A stretch of 64,000 nt of DNA from an uncultured Lachnospiraceae bacterium (lineage in GTDB: Bacteria; Bacillota; Clostridia; Lachnospirales; Lachnospiraceae): the NCBI GenBank assembly GCA_910579505.1, contig CAJTTZ010000009.1:94699-158698 (forward strand), given 5' to 3'. The position numbers and the translations under genes are program-made. This document shows, in pieces, positions 60,828-64,000 of this stretch (positions are counted from its first letter, which is position 1; each line of letters starts with the position of its first letter). The notes under the pieces are model-generated. The model saw only the letters and a program-made list of their open reading frames with translations, was not told the DNA's origin and ran no database searches.

Positions 60828-61961
60828 ATGGAATCCGGGTCGTCAGTTGTTGGGAAAGATGAAAAAAAGAAAAAGTATCATATTTATGTGGAAGAATATG
60901 TCCTGTCATATTTGAGACGTGAGTCGGGTTCTCTGGAATTATCCGAAATTTATTTTTACGGGTCACGTCAGGACAATGGCAGGAAGTTCTATGTTTATGG
61001 GGCTGGCCGTGATAAAGGGATTGCCGCATTTGCAGAGTACGAGCCCCTCTCTGAGCTGGTATGCCGGCTGACACAGGCGGGCCCGGTATTTCTCGTGCGT
61101 GAATCGGACGGCGAGTGCAGGACGACCGGCTTCCAGGTATTTTATGATAATAATGAGGCGATGCAGAATTATCTGTTGGAATGGACAGGCATTCCCGCCA
61201 GAAGGCGGGCTGTGGAAAAGAATAGTGCGCCGGAGATGGTGCCGGCTTCTGAAATGTTTTCGGGGGAAGAGAAGAAGCGGCCGTTTCATGGAGCGATGTC
61301 TGTCCAGCTATGCCTTATTCTGGTGATATTGGTGGCTATTGTAATCACGTCTACGGACAGCTATGACAAAATGGAGGAATTGAATCGTTCTGCAAGGGAG
61401 GTTTTCTTTGCAATAGAAAACCAGGAGGCAGATGGAACGTCGCAGGATACGGATGCTCAGGCGATGGCGGGTGATCAGGTCCGGGATGATGCTTTTGAAA
61501 AGACGAATGGGGAAACGGACAACGAAATTGTAATAGAACGGGAGACTGGAGTGAGTGGAAATGCAGAGCAGGAAGAGAAGGAAGCTGCGCAGACTTCGGA
61601 CGCGGATGAACTAGAGGACATTCAGGTACAGGATGAGGATTCCGGCATGACGGAGGACGATGGGACGGACGGTTCGCACACGGAAAATTCGGCAATGGGA
61701 GAAGAGAACGTTTTGAAGCCCATAGAGGAGTCTTCCGGGCAGGCGGATGAGGGCAAACCGGCGCAGGAGATTGAGGAGGAAAATGAGGAGGCGCTTTCCA
61801 GAAGTATAACCCGATATTATGAGGTCGAGCAGGGGGATACACTTTATACGATCAGCCAGAAAATTTATGGAGATATTTCCCGCGTGGAAAAGATCTGCGA
61901 AGTAAACCAGATCTCAGATCCCGATAAAATTCGTTCCGGGCAAAGAATAATCCTGCCGTAG
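60828..61961 (+). CDS. Single-pass membrane protein with C-terminal LysM domain
   Basis: 377 residues. An N-terminal intracellular domain (about 1-120, 'KKKKYHIYVEEYVLSYLRRES', 'GRKFYVYGAGRDKG') is unrecognised. A membrane helix follows at about 160-180, then a long acidic Glu/Asp linker and a C-terminal LysM ('YYEVEQGDTLYTISQKIYG', 'NQISDPDKIRSGQRIILP') that would bind peptidoglycan outside. It may tie a cytoplasmic partner to the wall. AGGGGGAAGAA precedes ATG. Confidence 0.85.
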   Translation: MESGSSVVGKDEKKKKYHIYVEEYVLSYLRRESGSLELSEIYFYGSRQDNGRKFYVYGAGRDKGIAAFAEYEPLSELVCRLTQAGPVFLVRESDGECRTTGFQVFYDNNEAMQNYLLEWTGIPARRRAVEKNSAPEMVPASEMFSGEEKKRPFHGAMSVQLCLILVILVAIVITSTDSYDKMEELNRSAREVFFAIENQEADGTSQDTDAQAMAGDQVRDDAFEKTNGETDNEIVIERETGVSGNAEQEEKEAAQTSDADELEDIQVQDEDSGMTEDDGTDGSHTENSAMGEENVLKPIEESSGQADEGKPAQEIEEENEEALSRSITRYYEVEQGDTLYTISQKIYGDISRVEKICEVNQISDPDKIRSGQRIILP

Positions 61962-61979
61962 AAAAGTAAGTAAGGCTGT

Positions 61980-61987
61980 GGTATAAT
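61980..61987 (+). promoter_or_regulatory. Extended -10 promoter before 62180 gene
   Basis: TG-G-TATAAT (TATAAT 61982-61987) with no good -35 box; leaves a leader of about 185 bases containing GGGC-GAA-GCCC and GCACT-GCGG-AGTGC hairpins. Confidence 0.5.
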
Positions 61988-62179
61988 GTACGCGTTGGCA
62001 ATGAGCAGTGCGCAGACAGAGGAGAAACGGAGAGGGGAGCTTGCTCACCGAAACGTTTATCCGAATGGATGCATAGGGCGAAGCCCGCGAGCGAGATGAA
62101 GCAAAGCGGAATCGAGCGGCACTGCGGAGTGCATGGAATAAGGCACTGCAGCTGCAACCAGAATTTAAGGATACGACAG

Positions 62180-63388
62180 ATGGCAAATATCAGAGAATAT
62201 TTTAAAAATAAGGAAAAGCGCGAGAAGAAAGAAAAACCGCCCAGGATCAGCTACCGGGAAAAGATTAAGAGTCATAAGTTCACGGTGTTTTATCGGGTGA
62301 CACTTGTTTTGATGCTTCTTGGGGCCATAGGCGCCGTTGTTTTTATACAATGGCAGAATAAAGTTTATACGGAGAGCGTAGGACTCTCAAGCGTGGAAAT
62401 CAAGATTCCTTCGGATGCGCAGATGATGCCATTTGCGTCACATCTTCTTACTTATAGTAAAGATGGTATCAGCTGTATGGACACCAAGGGCAACGCGGTG
62501 TGGAACCAGACTTTTGAAATGCAGAATCCCATGGTGGATATTAATCAAAACGTGGTAGCGGTCGGCGATTATAATGGCAGAGAGATTTATGTGATGAATA
62601 CGGAGTCTGTACTGGGCAATATAACAACAAACCGGCCCGTACGTGATTTTTGTGTGTCCGCGGGCGGTGTGGTGGCGGCGGTGCTGGACGACACGAATGT
62701 CACTTTGATTTGCCTCTATGATGCGAAAGGGAAAGAACTTGTGCGTTTTCGTACAACCATGAAAGAAAGCGGTTACCCGGCAGAGGTATCTATTTCGCCG
62801 AGCGGGGAACTTGTGTGTGTTTCCTATTTGTATGTAGACAGTGGACATATGAAGTCAAGCGTGGCTTTTTACAATTTTGGGGCAGTGGGACAGAACAATA
62901 CGGACAACTACGTAAGCGGTTATGATTATATAGATACGGTTGTGCCGTTTACGCGTTTCCTTGATAACCGTTCTGTCTTTGCGGTGTCTGATGATAGAAT
63001 TATGTTTTTCGGCGGTGCGCAGAAACCAATGACCATAGCGGAGAAGCTGCTGGACGAAGAGGTGCGGGGCGTCTATTATGGGAGTGAGTATGTGGGAATG
63101 GTCTTCAACAGCAGGGAGAGCGGAAGCCGATACCGGCTTGACGTGTACCATAAGTCAGGTGACTTTGTCTGTTCCATTGCATATGATATAGAATGCAGGG
63201 ATATTTTGTTCCACGAGGATCAGGTCATTATATATAATGAGTCTGACTGCCGGATTTATAACAGCAAAGGGATGGAAAAATATGCTGGGAAATTTAACAA
63301 GACGGCCTTGATGCTGATACCACAGAACGCGTCCTATACATATATGGTAGTGACGCCGGATTCCATTGACACAATAGAATTAAGATAA
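62180..63388 (+). CDS. Membrane-anchored beta-propeller-like protein (DUF5711-like)
   Basis: 402 residues from ATG 62180 (AAGGA eight bases upstream). A basic cytoplasmic N-terminus, one membrane helix at about 37-58, then repeated beta-strand blocks ('LLTYSKDGISCMDTKGNAVW', 'VAVGDYNGREIYVMNTES', 'VSISPSGELVCVSYLY', 'FAVSDDRIMFFGG') like WD/PQQ propeller blades. I recall such proteins as DUF5711 in Lachnospiraceae; function unknown. A CvpA-like gene follows 17 bases later. Confidence 0.8.
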   Translation: MANIREYFKNKEKREKKEKPPRISYREKIKSHKFTVFYRVTLVLMLLGAIGAVVFIQWQNKVYTESVGLSSVEIKIPSDAQMMPFASHLLTYSKDGISCMDTKGNAVWNQTFEMQNPMVDINQNVVAVGDYNGREIYVMNTESVLGNITTNRPVRDFCVSAGGVVAAVLDDTNVTLICLYDAKGKELVRFRTTMKESGYPAEVSISPSGELVCVSYLYVDSGHMKSSVAFYNFGAVGQNNTDNYVSGYDYIDTVVPFTRFLDNRSVFAVSDDRIMFFGGAQKPMTIAEKLLDEEVRGVYYGSEYVGMVFNSRESGSRYRLDVYHKSGDFVCSIAYDIECRDILFHEDQVIIYNESDCRIYNSKGMEKYAGKFNKTALMLIPQNASYTYMVVTPDSIDTIELR

Positions 63389-63405
63389 ACTGGGTTAATA
63401 TTAAG

Positions 63406-63807
63406 ATGAGACAGGAAATGTTTACGTTTGCTTTTGCAGCGGTTGTGCTTTTGCTATTTATATGGCGAATACGGGGAGGGTATGCCTGCGGCCTGATGCA
63501 GGAAGTTGTTAATCTTTTGTCAGGTGTGATCTCTCTGGCGTGTGTGGCGTTGGTTTTTCTTGCAGTCACCAGCGCAATGAATAAATCAACACATATACTG
63601 GCGGCGTGTATTATTGCGCTGATTTTTCTGGGCATCTTTTTCAAACTGTGCCGTTTGATTTTCACACCGCTTCTGGCGGTTGGCAGCATTACCATTGTGA
63701 GTGGTATTAATAAACTATTGGGCGCGGTAATGGGTGCTGCGGAAGCTTGTTTGCTGACATATTTTTCTTATAAAGCCCTGGCTCATTTCGGAATTTATGT
63801 GTTTTGA
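63406..63807 (+). CDS. CvpA-like membrane protein
   Basis: 133 residues, four predicted membrane helices, with 'GYACGLMQEVVNLLSGVISL' after helix 1 and 'INKLLGAVMGAAEACLLTY' near the end, the CvpA (colicin V production) family pattern. CvpA homologues affect envelope integrity; no colicin genes are present. Probably co-transcribed with the propeller-like gene. Confidence 0.75.
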   Translation: MRQEMFTFAFAAVVLLLFIWRIRGGYACGLMQEVVNLLSGVISLACVALVFLAVTSAMNKSTHILAACIIALIFLGIFFKLCRLIFTPLLAVGSITIVSGINKLLGAVMGAAEACLLTYFSYKALAHFGIYVF

Positions 63808-63849
63808 TTTCTTTGTTAAAAAAATTTCAAAAAAATTCCTAAAAACCCG

Positions 63850-63878
63850 TTGACATCCAATTATTCATCTGCTATTAT
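63850..63878 (+). promoter_or_regulatory. Strong promoter facing out of the window
   Basis: TTGACA (63850-63855), 17-base spacer, TATTAT (63873-63878), preceded by phased A-tracts resembling an UP element. Confidence 0.85.
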
Positions 63879-63923
63879 ATGAAAGTCGCTTGTGTGAGAT
63901 GATTTTGAGCATGACGACAGACA

Positions 63924-63972
63924 GAAGAATGCGCAGCATTCTTCGGAAGTAAATTCCAAAAGGATTTACTTC
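63924..63972 (+). other. Two hairpins and a further TTGACA near the right edge
   Basis: GAAGAATGC-GCA-GCATTCTTC (63924-63944) and AAGTAAAT(T)CC-AAAA-GGATTTACTT (63947-63971) follow the promoter; another TTGACA lies at 63981-63986, suggesting a second promoter whose -10 box is beyond the edge. Confidence 0.6.
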
Positions 63973-64000
63973 GACGAACCTTGACAAATAAACAGTAATG

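Overview
The window looks like a chromosomal segment of a Clostridia bacterium, most likely family Lachnospiraceae, with moderate G+C (by eye, not computed). Pointers are the type III glutamine synthetase (GlnN), [FeFe]-hydrogenase maturases HydE/HydG/HydF, MsmK/UgpC-fed sugar ABC transport, a long Gram-positive SRP RNA, IreB, single RNase J, TTG/GTG starts with strong Shine-Dalgarno sites, and local gene order shared with Bacillus subtilis (yrzL-yrrK-yrzB-yrrL-yrrM-yrrO; tRNA-Ser/tadA/scr/dnaX/yaaK/recR). Genus cannot be fixed from sequence alone. Nearly all genes lie on the + strand. I see no transposase, prophage or CRISPR array.

Layout: 1-2041 XpaC/TelA pair (XpaC cut by the window edge). 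2050-8687 RNA-modification genes: prmA, vanZ-like, rsmE, cysteine desulfurase plus thiI, a Crh-like HPr on the minus strand, mtaB. 9044-14565 the yrzL/yrrK cluster with RNase J and a YlbF-type gene inserted and a catalytic-domain-less MltG stub where yrrL would be. 14590-17505 MBOAT plus SGNH acylation pair. 17685-19954 glnN behind a probable attenuator, then tRNA-Gln. 20124-25488 LytTR regulator, GHKL kinase and two ABC exporter half-transporters. 25599-29443 hydE-hydG-hydF. 29481-32380 acyl-ACP thioesterase, CvfB, CPBP protease, YjfB. 32628-38026 a CdaR-type regulator, then ftsE-ftsX-M23 peptidase-S41 protease. 38102-42117 GNAT, tandem HD/HD-GYP protein, YesL, GGDEF cyclase.

42118-46320 carries a structured intergenic region (candidate small RNA, second terminator-like hairpin, promoter with a palindromic LacI-type operator) and a sugar-binding lipoprotein plus two permeases, separated by a 50-bp tandem repeat. 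The matching ATPase is probably the MsmK-type gene at 49921, followed by a second CdaR paralogue. In between is a copper module: CsoR repressor, a promoter whose spacer is a CsoR-like palindrome, and a CopA ATPase fused to a C-terminal CopZ-like domain that still has its own in-frame Shine-Dalgarno and ATG. 52387-54406 holds an unrecognised Lachnospiraceae-type protein and a COG1313 radical SAM protein. 54442-59508 holds SRP RNA and tRNA-Ser (minus), tadA, pfkA, dnaX, yaaK and recR. The window ends with galM, a LysM membrane protein, a beta-propeller-like membrane protein, a CvpA-like protein and strong promoter sequence facing out of the window, possibly for an rRNA operon.

The most interesting items are the CopA-CopZ fusion with retained internal start, the candidate RNA at about 42196-42298, the glnN attenuator with a competing hairpin, the Crh-like HPr, the MltG stub, and a phosphofructokinase with a mixed ATP/PPi active-site signature.
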